A DNA stretch of 64,000 nucleotides from Caldifarciminota bacterium (GTDB lineage Bacteria > Hydrothermota > UBA3072). Each line of letters starts with the position of its first letter. The stretch's first letter is position 1. The stretch spans positions 22,810 to 86,809 of the forward strand of contig JAFGHJ010000023.1 of assembly GCA_016930175.1 (NCBI GenBank). The letters run 5' to 3'. The notes beneath the pieces were generated by a model. The model was given only the letters and a program-made list of their open reading frames with translations, did no database searches and was not told the DNA's origin. Below, in pieces: positions 18,284 through 28,186 of this stretch. The translations under genes were made by a program, and so were the position numbers.

Positions 18284-19423
18284 ATGAAAAGACTTGTATT
18301 GGTGTTATTGTTTGCTCTTCCTGCTTTTTTATCGGCTCTTATAATTGATCATACCTGTGTTGATATAACACAAATTCCTGAATCCGCGATACTGGCAGCA
18401 AAAGATTCTCTTCATATAGCTTACGGCCATACTTCTCACGGAAGGCAAATAGTAACTGAAGGTATGGCGGGACTCGTCGAATTTGCCAATAACGGGGGGA
18501 AGGGGCTTTCCTTGCCGACGGATATTTTTGCATGGAATAACGGGGGAACAGATGGGGTTCTCGATTTGCACGATTATGCTATGTCCGGAGATGTCGGATA
18601 TTATCCGCAATGGGTTAACGAAACCAGAACCTATCTCGACAATCCGGCAAATTCGGACGTTAATGTTATTATGTGGTCCTGGTGTGGGCAGGTCGATGGA
18701 CATTATGCGAGCGGGCATCTCTGGGATTGGTATCTTGAGCCTATGACAGAGTTAGAGGAAGATTATCCGGAGGTGGTATTTATTTATATGACAGGGCATG
18801 TGGATATATACGACGATGCTAACAATAAAGCAGCAAATGACTCGATAAGGTCATACTGCCAGAATCACGATAAAGTCCTTTTCGATTTTGCGGATTTTGA
18901 TCGTCATGATCCGGACGGTACTTATTATGAATTTGTAAACGATAATTGTGACTACTATGATGCGGTAGGCGGTACTTTACTCGGTAACTGGGCAACAGAA
19001 TGGCAGAATACTCATACTGAAGGAGTGGACTGGTACGATTGCGGAGCCGCTCATTCTGTATCTTTAAACGCGAATCAGAAAGCATACGGGGCCTGGTGGA
19101 TGTGGGCACGCCTTGCTGGGTGGGGACCCGCCGGAATATCCGAGAATCCGGATTCCGATAGCGATTTAAAACTATCTGTTGTTAATGATATAAATGTTAT
19201 ATCAGACAATACGATTGAACTCTCCTTTTATATTCCCGAAGATGGTCCAGCGACAATAGAAGCTTATAACATAAGTGGGGCAAAAATCGATTTAATCTTA
19301 AGAGATAATCTTCCGGCAGGGTCTCATAGTTGCTCTTGGGATAGAAACGGAAAATCAGGAGTTATAATTATAAAGTTAAAACACAGTTCGGGTATAACTT
19401 CGGTTAAATTGAACTGTATTTAA
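18284..19423 (+). CDS. Secreted SGNH-hydrolase-like protein with C-terminal sorting-type domain
   Basis: 379 residues. A signal peptide (1-18) is followed by a region with YGHTSHGRQIVTEGM, VIMWSWCGQVDGH and VFIYMTGHVD...FDFADFDRHD, an order of motifs reminiscent of SGNH/GDSL-type secreted hydrolases, although the classic GDS motif is not evident. I cannot assign a substrate. Residues 300-379 (STIELSFYIPEDGPATIEAYN, LPAGSHSCSWD) match the beta-sandwich tails that FCB bacteria use for type IX or related secretion. AAGGAGG precedes the ATG by 6 bases. It follows the M48 gene by 22 bases and ends 5 bases from the convergent SNF transporter gene. Confidence 0.6.
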   Translation: MKRLVLVLLFALPAFLSALIIDHTCVDITQIPESAILAAKDSLHIAYGHTSHGRQIVTEGMAGLVEFANNGGKGLSLPTDIFAWNNGGTDGVLDLHDYAMSGDVGYYPQWVNETRTYLDNPANSDVNVIMWSWCGQVDGHYASGHLWDWYLEPMTELEEDYPEVVFIYMTGHVDIYDDANNKAANDSIRSYCQNHDKVLFDFADFDRHDPDGTYYEFVNDNCDYYDAVGGTLLGNWATEWQNTHTEGVDWYDCGAAHSVSLNANQKAYGAWWMWARLAGWGPAGISENPDSDSDLKLSVVNDINVISDNTIELSFYIPEDGPATIEAYNISGAKIDLILRDNLPAGSHSCSWDRNGKSGVIIIKLKHSSGITSVKLNCI

Positions 19424-19428
19424 AAAAA

Positions 19429-20904
19429 CTAAACCGCTCCTTTTCTTTTAGCAAGAATTATAGCGGTGAGAGCTAAAAAAATGATAAGCCCCATTCCCGT
19501 ATAGGTTGTCCAGATAGGATAACCTCCGTAGCCTTTTTTTATCAGATTTACAAACTGAAAAACAAGAGAGGTTCCGAGAAAAGCGGGGGTAAGGAATTTT
19601 ATAAATATATCCCACCATATGCCTATCTTCATTTCTGAAACTTGATTGATATAGCTTCTGGCTTTTTTTGCACCAAGTACGTAGCCTATAATTATGCACT
19701 CAAGAAGACCAACCACAGTAATTCCGTAATTGGTGATAAAATGGTCTGCTATATCAATCCAGTAAAGCCCTGCTCTTGTGGTGAAAGGCAATCCCACGAG
19801 AAATCCAAGTACACAGATAACAGGTAGTACGTACTTTTTCTTTGCCCCCCATTTATCAACGATACTTTCGACTACAGGTTCGGTCATAGAAAATGCCGAG
19901 TCAATTCCCAGGGTAAGAAGTAGTAAGAAGAAAAGAGCCGCAAAAAACCGTGCCGCTACAGGAAGCAAACTGATTGCCATAGGGTAAGTCACAAAGGCGA
20001 GCCCGATACCGGAAGTCGTAACATCTTTAACAGAAACGCCGAGTGTTTGTGCAAGATATCCTAACGTTGAGAAAACCGCGAATCCTGCAACAAAAGAAGT
20101 CAGACAGTTGGCTATACTTGTCAGGAAAGCATTTACTGTAATATCCGATTCTTCATGCAAGTAACTCGCATAAACAATTAAAGTACCCATTGCAAGAGAA
20201 AGCGTGAAAAATATCTGACCGTAAGCCGCGAGCCAGACTTTAGGTTTCAGTAAAACCGAAAAATCTGGGGTTAGATAAAATTTAATGCCTTCGATGGCTC
20301 CTGGAAGAGTTAGCCCTCTTATTACCATAATGACAATTATCAACCAGGGAATTATAACGGTGAAGTATACAATTTTTCCGAGTGTTTCCACACCCTTAAA
20401 AAGACTCAAATAAATCCACAACCATACTAAAGCAAGTCCGAATACTATAGGAAGTCTTATCCCGCCGAGAACAGAAGGAGAGCTTGACAGTTGAAGTATA
20501 TCGTTGTTGAAGAATGCTTTTACGGATTCGGCTGTGTTGCCCCATCCCAGATCAAAAGAATAATAAAGATAATTCACACACCACCCCATAATTGTACAGT
20601 AGTAAGTCGATAGAATAAATATCAGCAGTATAGCAAACCAACCTGCCCATTCGGCTCTGTGCCATATTTTCCTGAAAGCTATTGGAGGGGCGCTCTGTGT
20701 AAAGTGTCCAACGTAGTATTCAAGTATCATTAGAGGAATTCCTGCCGTAATCAGAGCAATCAGATAGGGTATCAGGAATGCTCCTCCTCCGTTTTCATAA
20801 GTAATGTAGGGAAATCTCCATACGTTACCGAGACCTATCGCCGAACCGATAACCGCAAAAAGAAAAGCTGATCTCGAGCTCCACCTTTCTCTTGTAGATT
20901 CCAT
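19429..20904 (-). CDS. Sodium:neurotransmitter symporter (SNF/NSS, LeuT-fold) family transporter
   Basis: 491 residues with about 11-12 membrane helices. The N-terminal hallmark SAIGLGNVWRFPYITYENGG includes the unwound TM1 residues that bind sodium and substrate in LeuT. Members import amino acids or related amines with sodium. The ATG at 20904 was preferred to an in-frame GTG at 20913, because AAGGTG lies 6 bases before the ATG and overlaps that GTG. The start shares one base with the stop of hom (TAATG), so the pair is translated together. The substrate may be an amino acid linked to homoserine metabolism, which is inference from context. Confidence 0.93.
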   Translation of the reverse strand: MESTRERWSSRSAFLFAVIGSAIGLGNVWRFPYITYENGGGAFLIPYLIALITAGIPLMILEYYVGHFTQSAPPIAFRKIWHRAEWAGWFAILLIFILSTYYCTIMGWCVNYLYYSFDLGWGNTAESVKAFFNNDILQLSSSPSVLGGIRLPIVFGLALVWLWIYLSLFKGVETLGKIVYFTVIIPWLIIVIMVIRGLTLPGAIEGIKFYLTPDFSVLLKPKVWLAAYGQIFFTLSLAMGTLIVYASYLHEESDITVNAFLTSIANCLTSFVAGFAVFSTLGYLAQTLGVSVKDVTTSGIGLAFVTYPMAISLLPVAARFFAALFFLLLLTLGIDSAFSMTEPVVESIVDKWGAKKKYVLPVICVLGFLVGLPFTTRAGLYWIDIADHFITNYGITVVGLLECIIIGYVLGAKKARSYINQVSEMKIGIWWDIFIKFLTPAFLGTSLVFQFVNLIKKGYGGYPIWTTYTGMGLIIFLALTAIILAKRKGAV

Positions 20905-21932
20905 TATATACACCTTGTTTTGTTTATATAAAGCAAATCGGAGAGAAGTGCGTAGCCGGTTTCTCTTTTTCCTGCGCCGGGACCGGAAACCATTATATTT
21001 CCGAGAGTATCCGTAGTGAAGTTTATTGCGTTTATTGAACCCGTTATCTTAGAGAGGGGATCCTGATCACTTAAAATCTCGGGAGCAACAGAAGCAATAA
21101 TTCCACTTTCGGTCTTCTTGACCGAGGCTATAAGTTTCCAGTGTTTGTGATCCTTTAAAGCTTTGATTATATCCTTTTCCGTTACGGTATCAATACCCTT
21201 TACGGAGACATCCTTGATTTTTAGATCGCCTCCCATAAGAACATTTGCAACAATAACTATTTTTGCGGCAGAATCCCATCCTTTTATATCGGCTTCAGGC
21301 TGTTCTTCGGCAATACCTTTTTTTCTTGCTTTTTTTAAGGCTTCTTCATAAGAGAGTCCGATTTCCATCTTGGTTAGAATGTAATTGGCAGTTCCGTTCA
21401 TTATCCCCCTGACTTCTTTTATTTCAATACCTTTAAAGGTAGATTCAGCAAGATTTATCACGGGAGTTCCTGAAAGAACAGTTCCTTCAAAACGAAAGCC
21501 AACGTCGTTTTTACTTGCAATATCTTTCAGTTCCCTGTAAGCAAGAACGATCGGACCTTTATTTGTGGTTACTACATTCTTCTTATTATTTAGAGCGGTT
21601 CGAATTAGAGACAAGCCGGGTTCCCCGGTTTTAAGGTTGGTTGGGGTTGCCTCTACAATTGTATCTGCATTTGCTTCTTTTATAGTTTTTTCTGAATCCC
21701 AACCCTTTACTCCGTCAGGATAATCTTTAATATTATTATCTTTCTGTAATAGAGCCAATATTTCTTCGATGTTTAATCCTTTCTCGGAAAAAACGGAACC
21801 GACAACAGGGTCGGAGATAGCCGTAACCAAAGGATTAAAGTTATATTCCTTTTGAAGGATATCTTTTTTCTCGAGGAGTAATTCTAATAAACCTCTATTT
21901 ACAGTTCCTAAACCGATCAGAGCCAATTTCAT
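20904..21932 (-). CDS. hom: Homoserine dehydrogenase
   Basis: 342 residues, without the C-terminal ACT domain that confers threonine feedback in many homologues. The Rossmann start LALIGLGTVNRGLLELL, the central NKGPIVLAY, GIMNGTANYILTKM and the catalytic-region motif ADIKGWDSAAKIVIVANVLMG are all present. It reduces aspartate semialdehyde to homoserine on the way to threonine and methionine. The ATG is preceded by GGAG at 6 bases. It is the first gene of a two-gene minus-strand operon with the SNF transporter. Confidence 0.93.
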   Translation of the reverse strand: MKLALIGLGTVNRGLLELLLEKKDILQKEYNFNPLVTAISDPVVGSVFSEKGLNIEEILALLQKDNNIKDYPDGVKGWDSEKTIKEANADTIVEATPTNLKTGEPGLSLIRTALNNKKNVVTTNKGPIVLAYRELKDIASKNDVGFRFEGTVLSGTPVINLAESTFKGIEIKEVRGIMNGTANYILTKMEIGLSYEEALKKARKKGIAEEQPEADIKGWDSAAKIVIVANVLMGGDLKIKDVSVKGIDTVTEKDIIKALKDHKHWKLIASVKKTESGIIASVAPEILSDQDPLSKITGSINAINFTTDTLGNIMVSGPGAGKRETGYALLSDLLYINKTRCI

Positions 21933-21963
21933 TCAAATCTCCTTATTATTGTATTAACGAACA

Positions 21964-21991
21964 AATATAGAAAAACTTCTTTTGTTGTCAA
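21964..21991 (-). promoter_or_regulatory. Promoter of the hom-SNF operon
   Basis: On the minus strand TTGACA (21991-21986), 16 bases, TATATT (21969-21964). A G-rich tract lies just upstream of the -35 box, as at several other promoters in this window. Confidence 0.7.
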
Positions 21992-22018
21992 GGGAAGTGC
22001 CACCCCAAGCCACCCTAT

Positions 22019-22145
22019 TTTGAACCACAGAGAGCACAGAGAAAAAAGAACTCACAGAGAGCACAGAGAAAAATGTATATTTTGTTGTTTAAAAGCTCCC
22101 AACCCAAGCAAAAAGATTATTGAACCACAAAGATGACACAGTTTT
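22019..22145. repeat. Dispersed CACAGAG-type repeats
   Basis: GAACCACAGAGAGCACAGAG at 22022-22041 is repeated with small changes as CTCACAGAGAGCACAGAG at 22051-22068, and a related ACCACAAAGATGACACAG word is at 22124-22141. Together with the adjoining C-rich tract (22001-22017) the block is the inverted counterpart of the one at 30063-30137. The rest of the 355-base gap 21933-22287 is occupied by the hom promoter and the promoter element described next; there is no gene. Confidence 0.75.
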
Positions 22146-22159
22146 ATTTTTTTAAGTCA

Positions 22160-22254
22160 AAAGCAAAAGGCAAACAGCTAATAGCTTGGGAGTGTTGTAA
22201 GTGGTTTTATTCCTTGACATATAAAATCAAATTTATTATAATACTTATTATAAT
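22160..22254 (+). promoter_or_regulatory. Repeated promoter element, copy 1
   Basis: Contains a near-perfect promoter: TTGACA 22214-22219, 17 bases, TATAAT 22237-22242, and a second TATAAT at 22249-22254. The preceding text (AGGCAAACAGCTAATAGC and TTGGGAGT, 22170-22196) and the promoter with its spacer recur almost unchanged, inverted, at 43961-44050 before the LpoB gene. It drives the CBM9 gene starting at 22288. Confidence 0.8.
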
Positions 22255-22287
22255 ATCCAAAATTTTAAGTGTTAAGGAGGTTATCAA

Positions 22288-23946
22288 GTGAAAAGGTTTT
22301 CGATTTTTTCAAAAATTTTCTTGTTGTTTGTTTGCTTTAGTGTTGTACTTTCAGCCCGTTGGGGGGGTGCCGGCAGCATGATTGATGATGTTCTTAATAT
22401 CCCATACGTAGAATACGCTCCTGTAATCGATGGAGAGCTGGATGAAGATTGGGTTTTTGGTTTTCCCAATGTTCATATGTTCGCATATATCTTTGAGCAG
22501 CCAGATTCGTTTCATGGATACTCTGATTTTTCCTCATTCTATAAGGCCGCATGGAACGAGGATGGTTTTTATTTCTATGGACAGGTTGTAGACGACTCTC
22601 TCACAGGTACCGCGGATGCAGAAAACCCCCATAACAACGACTGCTGGGAAATTTATTTCGACGGAGATAACAGCAAAACTGCTCCATACGATGAAAATGA
22701 CGTTCAGTGGAGATGGGTTTATGGTAAAACCGAAATCCAGTCAGGATGGGCTGACAAGGGTAACTGGGCATGGGCTCCAACCGCTAATGGTTATAGCTTC
22801 GAGCTGGAAATTCCTGTCGAAGAGCTCGTGAAGAACGGGGGCGCGGGAATCCCTTTTTTTACAAAAACAAGAGAACAGTTGTTCCCGCTTGAGGTAGGAC
22901 AGGTAATCGGTTTTGAAACCCAGGTAGCCGACAACGACGGAGGAGTCCGCGAAGCGATGACAAAATGGTGGTCTGAGAGTAATAACTCCTGGCAGGATCC
23001 GGGGCTCTTTGGAACGGCAACTCTTGCCGATGATGATGTAATGTTGGAGATAAAAGACCTCGAATTTTCACCCACAATCGACGGAGAGCTGGGTGACGAG
23101 TGGGTCGATGTTATGGATAACGAAGTTCCTGAAGTTAAGATGTCCGCATATATTAACGAAGCGGGTACGTTTAGTGGTGACTCGGATATTACCTCATACT
23201 ATCGTGTCGCGTGGAATGTTGACGGTATTTACTTCTTCGTAAGAGTAATCGATGACTCTGTTACAGGCGAAGCGGACTCTAAAAACCCTCATAACAACGA
23301 CTGCTTTGAGATCTATTTCGACGGAGATAACAGCAAAACCTCTCCATACGACTCCAATGATATTCAGTGGAGATGGGTTTATGGTATGCCGGTTGATTCA
23401 GTAGGAAAATCAGGATGGGCAGATGTTGGTAACTGGGCATGGCTTAAAACAGAGAATGGTTATAACTTTGAATTAGAAATTCCTGTCGCAGAGCTCTTGA
23501 AGGGTGATCCTCCGGCTCAGCTGTTTCCGCTTGAGTACGGCCAGGTAATCGGCTTTGAAGTTCAGGTTGCTGATAACGACGGCGGAGTTCGTGAATCAAT
23601 GACAAAATGGTGGGCTGCCGACAATAATTCCTGGCAGGATCCGGGCCTCTTTGGAACGGCAGTGTTATACATTGCTCTCGGAATCTCGGAGCCGGCTGCC
23701 GCTAACGTTGCACTTTCAGTTCCTCCGGTAGTAACGACCGACAACGTTGTTGTTACGTTAAGCGTTCCGGCTGGAATCGCAGCGAAAGTGAATCTCTTCA
23801 ATGTAGCAGGACGGTTAGTCAAATCCGTAGATGCTATTGGAAGCACCGTGTCTCTGGACTTATCAGGTCTCGCAAATGGGATATATTTATGCAGACTTGA
23901 AGCGGGCAATAGCACAAAAACCAAAAAGATAACACTGATCAAATAA
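22288..23946 (+). CDS. Secreted two-domain CBM9-like protein with type-IX-like C-terminal domain
   Basis: 552 residues. A signal peptide (1-22) is followed by two CBM9/DOMON-type sugar-binding domains (about 30-245 and 250-465). Each opens with a PVIDGELDEDWV- or PTIDGELGDEWV-type strand and carries NPHNNDCWEIYFDGDNSKT or a close copy and QDPGLFGTA. Residues 480-552 form a sorting-type tail (VNLFNVAGRLVKS, LANGIYLCRLEAG). CBM9 domains bind sugar ends in xylanases; no catalytic domain is present, so this is probably a binding or surface protein. The start is GTG with AAGGAGG 8 bases upstream. A close paralogue is encoded at 45020-46636 on the other strand. Confidence 0.82.
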   Translation: MKRFSIFSKIFLLFVCFSVVLSARWGGAGSMIDDVLNIPYVEYAPVIDGELDEDWVFGFPNVHMFAYIFEQPDSFHGYSDFSSFYKAAWNEDGFYFYGQVVDDSLTGTADAENPHNNDCWEIYFDGDNSKTAPYDENDVQWRWVYGKTEIQSGWADKGNWAWAPTANGYSFELEIPVEELVKNGGAGIPFFTKTREQLFPLEVGQVIGFETQVADNDGGVREAMTKWWSESNNSWQDPGLFGTATLADDDVMLEIKDLEFSPTIDGELGDEWVDVMDNEVPEVKMSAYINEAGTFSGDSDITSYYRVAWNVDGIYFFVRVIDDSVTGEADSKNPHNNDCFEIYFDGDNSKTSPYDSNDIQWRWVYGMPVDSVGKSGWADVGNWAWLKTENGYNFELEIPVAELLKGDPPAQLFPLEYGQVIGFEVQVADNDGGVRESMTKWWAADNNSWQDPGLFGTAVLYIALGISEPAAANVALSVPPVVTTDNVVVTLSVPAGIAAKVNLFNVAGRLVKSVDAIGSTVSLDLSGLANGIYLCRLEAGNSTKTKKITLIK

Positions 23947-23970
23947 ATAGTTTCGTTTCAATTGATGCTT

Positions 23971-24003
23971 ATGCCTGCGGCAAAGGACGCCACAGGCATT
24001 TTT
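23971..24003 (+). terminator. Rho-independent terminator after the CBM9 gene
   Basis: ATGCCTG (23971-23977) pairs with CAGGCAT (23993-23999), extended by GGC/GCC inside, and is followed by a short T run (23999-24003). Confidence 0.75.
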
Positions 24004-24029
24004 CTAAGCCAACAGCTAAAGGCCAAGCG

Positions 24030-24488
24030 CTATGTTTGTTTATTAGAAAAGAACTCGTCCACTTTTTCAATCGCCTCTTCAGGGGTTTCTACTTTTTCAA
24101 AAGGAAGTGGTGTGGTGCATTTAATTCCTATTATTTTTTTCTTGTATATATGCCCGAAGGCAATTTCACTTTGCGTTCCTACTGCACCATCAATTGCTAT
24201 CAGAATATCCGCACTTTGTGCTATAATTACATTTCTGGCATGACTCATTCCGGTTGCGATCGGAACGTCAACCCATCTGTTGGCGGTTGCTCTTGCATTT
24301 CCGGGCAGTATTCCGATAACCAGCCCCCCTTCCTCTTTTGCTCCTTTCGAGGCTGCTTCCATAACTCCACCCAATCCGCCGGTTAGAAGGACATAACGTC
24401 TTTTTCCTATCAGCTTTCCCATTCTGAAGGCTAATTCATAAATGTCTTTTGAGGTTTTAGATCCTCCGATAACGCCGACTATCTTCAT
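24030..24488 (-). CDS. SLOG-family (TIGR00725 / LOG-like) nucleotide-binding protein
   Basis: 152 residues. It begins VGVIGGSKTSKDIYELA, then LLTGGLGGVMEAASKGAKE, GILPG, and AIDGAVGTQSEIAFG. The last is a variant of the PGGxGTxxE motif of lysine-decarboxylase-like LOG proteins. Related LOG enzymes release cytokinin bases from nucleotides, and SLOG folds also bind nucleotide second messengers; the function of the TIGR00725 branch is not established. The ATG overlaps the stop of the C25 gene by 4 bases, so it is the last gene of a three-gene operon. Confidence 0.85.
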   Translation of the reverse strand: MKIVGVIGGSKTSKDIYELAFRMGKLIGKRRYVLLTGGLGGVMEAASKGAKEEGGLVIGILPGNARATANRWVDVPIATGMSHARNVIIAQSADILIAIDGAVGTQSEIAFGHIYKKKIIGIKCTTPLPFEKVETPEEAIEKVDEFFSNKQT

Positions 24489-27400
24489 CTTATTACTGCT
24501 ATTTTACCATAATAAGGTTCGCTGTCACCTGCTTTTATTGCGTAGTAGTAAATCCCGTTAGAGACTTTTCTGCCCTTACTGTCCCTGCCGTCCCATTCTA
24601 CATAATTTGCCCCATACCTGGAGATTCCCGGAGACAGCTCTTTAACCAATCTTCCCGCGATCGTGAATATTTTAATAGTTACGGGGACTTCTTCAGAAAT
24701 GTGATAAATTATTACTGTTTTGTCCTTCATTGGATTCGGGTAGTTTCTGACATTCCAGAGTAATTCTTCTTCTCCTATTTTGAAGGATGTCTCCACAGTG
24801 GCTATATTCCCGGCGTTATCTTTTGCGTATACTCCAAAATTGATAGAATCGGCAGGTCCGGGAGCCTCATAAGAAAAAGTAACATCTCCTGCTGTCGAAT
24901 TACCTGTTATGTAGGAAAACCTATCAGCTAAAAAAACCGGATTTCCGCTGTTAATTATAATCTGAAGATTGGATTTCGCTCTTAAGTCAAGGCCACTGCT
25001 GTCTCTAACAGCAAGAGTTATCTCTCCTGAAGGAGGTATCAGATCTCCGCGTTCTAAAATTCTGTCTTGTAGTTTAAATTCAACGCCAGGAGGAATTGTA
25101 TCTTCGGGGAGAGCGCCCTCGACAAAATATATTTGAGAATAAAAATATGATTCACTTTCGCCCCGTGAATATAAAGAAATTTTACCCGAGTCTGATTGTA
25201 TATTATAAGGAACGGTTGCTTTTAAAGTGAATGAATCATTAACTACGGGCGCACTGCCTCTGAACAAAGATTTTCCTTCTTTTCTTATTGTGAAAGGTGT
25301 AAAAGTATCGGTGCCTTCCGACGCATCAAGAACAGTATCATAACTTGCCTCAGTTACCAAGGCAAAAATCTTCTCGGACGAGTTGCGGACAGCCCCTTTT
25401 ATTTCTAATATTCTGCCTCCCAAAGCCGTATCGGGGATTGTAACATCAAGTGAAACCGAATCGATAAGTATAGAAGTCGCCGGGTCTCCAAAAAAAGTAT
25501 AAGTATAATGTCCTTCATCCTCTTTTGCAAAAAGGAAAGCATCGCCTGCAGTAAACGCAGAATTGCCGAAAAGATGAATCGCTATCCTCTGTGCAAATAT
25601 TCCGTTTGAATAATATCCGGTGGCTCTTCCTGCAGCGATTGAAACGATATTACCTCCATCTTTGTATAGATTTGAATATCCACCGATGCAATTTTCATTC
25701 GGTCTTTCAAAGTAACCGACATCGCAGGATCCGAAGTAATAGAAAGGAGTTTTTCTCCAATTGGAAAAAAGGTTGATATCATTAAGTTCAAGTGCTTTTT
25801 CATCAGCTATCTGTGTCAGATTGCCGTGTCCCAGATAGAATCCCAAAAGAGCTCCCTCGGACATCGATTGGAGATGAGCTTGTTGAGCGGCGGGCTTTGT
25901 GCCGCTTTCGGACATGGGATACTCCATTAGATAAATTTTATCTCTGTAAATCCAGTCGGGCAAAAGGTTAGAGACCGACTCCATATACTCGGTGTGTTCA
26001 CTTTCTCCGCTGATGGAGTGATTTCTCTTAATGGCATCGTCAGCCAAAAGAATTGTTTTCATCCGCCAGTTCCCTGTGCTTTTCTCGTATTCGATTAATT
26101 TGTCTGCCCATTCTTTTCCTTCCGAGACATCCGAAGCGGTTACTCTTCCGATAGGTATATCCGGAACCTTATCTTCATTAAAGTCCGTAAACCAGCTATC
26201 CCAGGAGGGATTTGAAACGAGATATCCTGAAGACTGATAAATAGTTGTTCCTTCAGTATGTATGGGAATAAAGGAAGTTTTTCTTGTACTCGTCAAGTTT
26301 CTGTCGTCATAGCTTCCGTCGCCAAACAATAAAACATAACTAACAGGAGGATTCCAGTTTTCCTGAGTCCAGTATAAAAACCTCTTTATCGCGGAAGGGT
26401 CTCTTACTCCGTAGGAAAAATTATCGTAGATATCATCTGTTTCTATAACTCGAGCTCGGGGTGAAGCAACGCCTCTAAGATGGTTTTCTCTCCAGCTTTT
26501 TAATCTCGAAGCCTGAGCCAGGAACCGGTTGTCTGTTATGGCAATCCAGTCAGCCCCGCCCTGAAGTAGATTTGTAGGATCATCTAAAGATATACCCTCG
26601 ATAGAATAAGGCAGAGACTGCAGTAATGTTTTCCTGGAATTTGTGGAGAAATCAGCATTACCGTTACTGAAAGTATGAGTTATCAGAGAAGGATTTCTTG
26701 AATTCTCAATTTTTATTACATAAGGATCGCCTGAAAATCCCGATGCGGTATAATTCCTTACTAAAGATTGATCTTTTGTTATCAGTAATTTATTCTCATT
26801 TGCGACTAATCTTCTTTCGTATATTATCTCTACATAATCCATGATTATCGATTTTTCGGTAGTCTCGAGTGCAACAACTAAATTGTTCGGACCTGAATTG
26901 AGTGTATTTATTGTATCTGAAAGCAGGGTTCTGTCTGTAGCTTCATTACCCTCGGAAGCAATTGTTTTTGAGACGCTCTGACCGTTTAAGGAAACCTCTA
27001 TATCGTAATTGCCGGGAGTCTTGGGGTAGAAAGCTACTCGAATGATTGCCTGGTTGTCGTGATTGTTGAAAACATTAAAAGTTGTTTGCAGTGTGTCGTT
27101 GCCGCTCTGTGAAGTAGCTGTTGTGCTTAATTCTTTCCATCCCCAAGCGAGGCCGCTCTTTAAAGGGCTGCTAACATCCTTTTCAAGATGAATCGTATCC
27201 GTGAAATGAGTAACGCTCTCACCCCCGGACCGGGATATTTCTTCCATCGTATGAGGGTTTTCGCCGTTAAAACGCAGCCAGTAAACATTGGTGTCTGTAT
27301 AAGGGTGATAATAAAAAAATACATCATTGTTAAAATTGTTTCTTCCCCACCCTGAGAGAGAATGCGCGTAAAAAATAATTCTTTCTCCTTCCCGGAAAAT

Positions 27401-28186
27401 ACCATCCCCATCAACTTCATATATTGTTGGTAATACACCCGGGAGTGTATCCATGTCTAGTATACTTTCCATCTCCCAGGTCATTATCCTGTCATACCCG
27501 CCGAGAACTTCTATTTTTTCCGGATCGATCGAAGAAGGTTCTATTCCGGCTTCCTCGAGGTCTGCCGGGGTAATCTCGTATAAACCTTCCCTTGTTGTCT
27601 TTATCTTCGCATATAAAAAAGCTTCCTGACGTAATTTTTGAATGGCTGAGGTTCTTATTCTTTCTCCTCTGATTTGATTCAGAAAAAGATGGGAGTTCTT
27701 TCTCTGGTACCCCTGCGGGCTTATCCATTTGCCGCCGCGGAAGTAAATCTTGATTAAAATATCCTTTCTTACCTTTACATTTCTTCCGTCAAAAGAAAAA
27801 GGATTTATCATTATTGTGGCGTTACCATGCGGAGAAGGCTTGTTTTCTATTATTGTTACAGGAAGGGGAGTATACCTTTCGGGAACTTCTCTCGTCTCGT
27901 TTTCTCCGTAATGCCGGATAATCGTCGGCGTTCCGGTCTCGTTATGGGTACTCAGAACCGCATATCTCAACTCGATTCTGCCTTTTACCGGTGTTAATAT
28001 TCTCTTCTTAACCGAAGCTAATGCAGGTAAACCGCTTTCTTCCGGGAGCGCTCCGCCGTCTTTTAAATCATACTGAACTTTATCCCCAACCATGTTCTTC
28101 TGATATTCCGCGGAATACTTTAGAATCAGAGAATCCGGCGTATCCGAAAGTACCGTGATTAAAGAAAATAAACAAAATATTATCAT
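24485..28186 (-). CDS. C25 (gingipain/PorU-like) cysteine protease with C-terminal sorting domain
   Basis: 1233 residues. An N-terminal hydrophobic segment (1-14) precedes a long beta-rich pro-region. The C25 caspase-like domain lies at about 540-900 and has the catalytic pair: His787 in YLGHGN and Cys821 in FGSCDVGYFE, followed by GGYSNLYKDGG. The end (about 1145-1233, NYPNPMKDKTVIIYHI, FTIAGRLVKE, SNGIYYYAI) is a FlgD-like/type-IX sorting tail. C25 proteins include gingipains and PorU, the sortase of the type IX system; length and the tail fit both. The ATG overlaps the upstream Trm112-like gene by 4 bases. Protease activity is supported by motifs only. Confidence 0.85.
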   Translation of the reverse strand: MIIFCLFSLITVLSDTPDSLILKYSAEYQKNMVGDKVQYDLKDGGALPEESGLPALASVKKRILTPVKGRIELRYAVLSTHNETGTPTIIRHYGENETREVPERYTPLPVTIIENKPSPHGNATIMINPFSFDGRNVKVRKDILIKIYFRGGKWISPQGYQRKNSHLFLNQIRGERIRTSAIQKLRQEAFLYAKIKTTREGLYEITPADLEEAGIEPSSIDPEKIEVLGGYDRIMTWEMESILDMDTLPGVLPTIYEVDGDGIFREGERIIFYAHSLSGWGRNNFNNDVFFYYHPYTDTNVYWLRFNGENPHTMEEISRSGGESVTHFTDTIHLEKDVSSPLKSGLAWGWKELSTTATSQSGNDTLQTTFNVFNNHDNQAIIRVAFYPKTPGNYDIEVSLNGQSVSKTIASEGNEATDRTLLSDTINTLNSGPNNLVVALETTEKSIIMDYVEIIYERRLVANENKLLITKDQSLVRNYTASGFSGDPYVIKIENSRNPSLITHTFSNGNADFSTNSRKTLLQSLPYSIEGISLDDPTNLLQGGADWIAITDNRFLAQASRLKSWRENHLRGVASPRARVIETDDIYDNFSYGVRDPSAIKRFLYWTQENWNPPVSYVLLFGDGSYDDRNLTSTRKTSFIPIHTEGTTIYQSSGYLVSNPSWDSWFTDFNEDKVPDIPIGRVTASDVSEGKEWADKLIEYEKSTGNWRMKTILLADDAIKRNHSISGESEHTEYMESVSNLLPDWIYRDKIYLMEYPMSESGTKPAAQQAHLQSMSEGALLGFYLGHGNLTQIADEKALELNDINLFSNWRKTPFYYFGSCDVGYFERPNENCIGGYSNLYKDGGNIVSIAAGRATGYYSNGIFAQRIAIHLFGNSAFTAGDAFLFAKEDEGHYTYTFFGDPATSILIDSVSLDVTIPDTALGGRILEIKGAVRNSSEKIFALVTEASYDTVLDASEGTDTFTPFTIRKEGKSLFRGSAPVVNDSFTLKATVPYNIQSDSGKISLYSRGESESYFYSQIYFVEGALPEDTIPPGVEFKLQDRILERGDLIPPSGEITLAVRDSSGLDLRAKSNLQIIINSGNPVFLADRFSYITGNSTAGDVTFSYEAPGPADSINFGVYAKDNAGNIATVETSFKIGEEELLWNVRNYPNPMKDKTVIIYHISEEVPVTIKIFTIAGRLVKELSPGISRYGANYVEWDGRDSKGRKVSNGIYYYAIKAGDSEPYYGKIAVIR

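Noticed and set aside
22288..23946. Repeated DNA blocks in the CBM9 genes as a CRISPR-like array
   Set aside because: The repeats are long coding duplications of a protein domain in frame, not short repeats with spacers.
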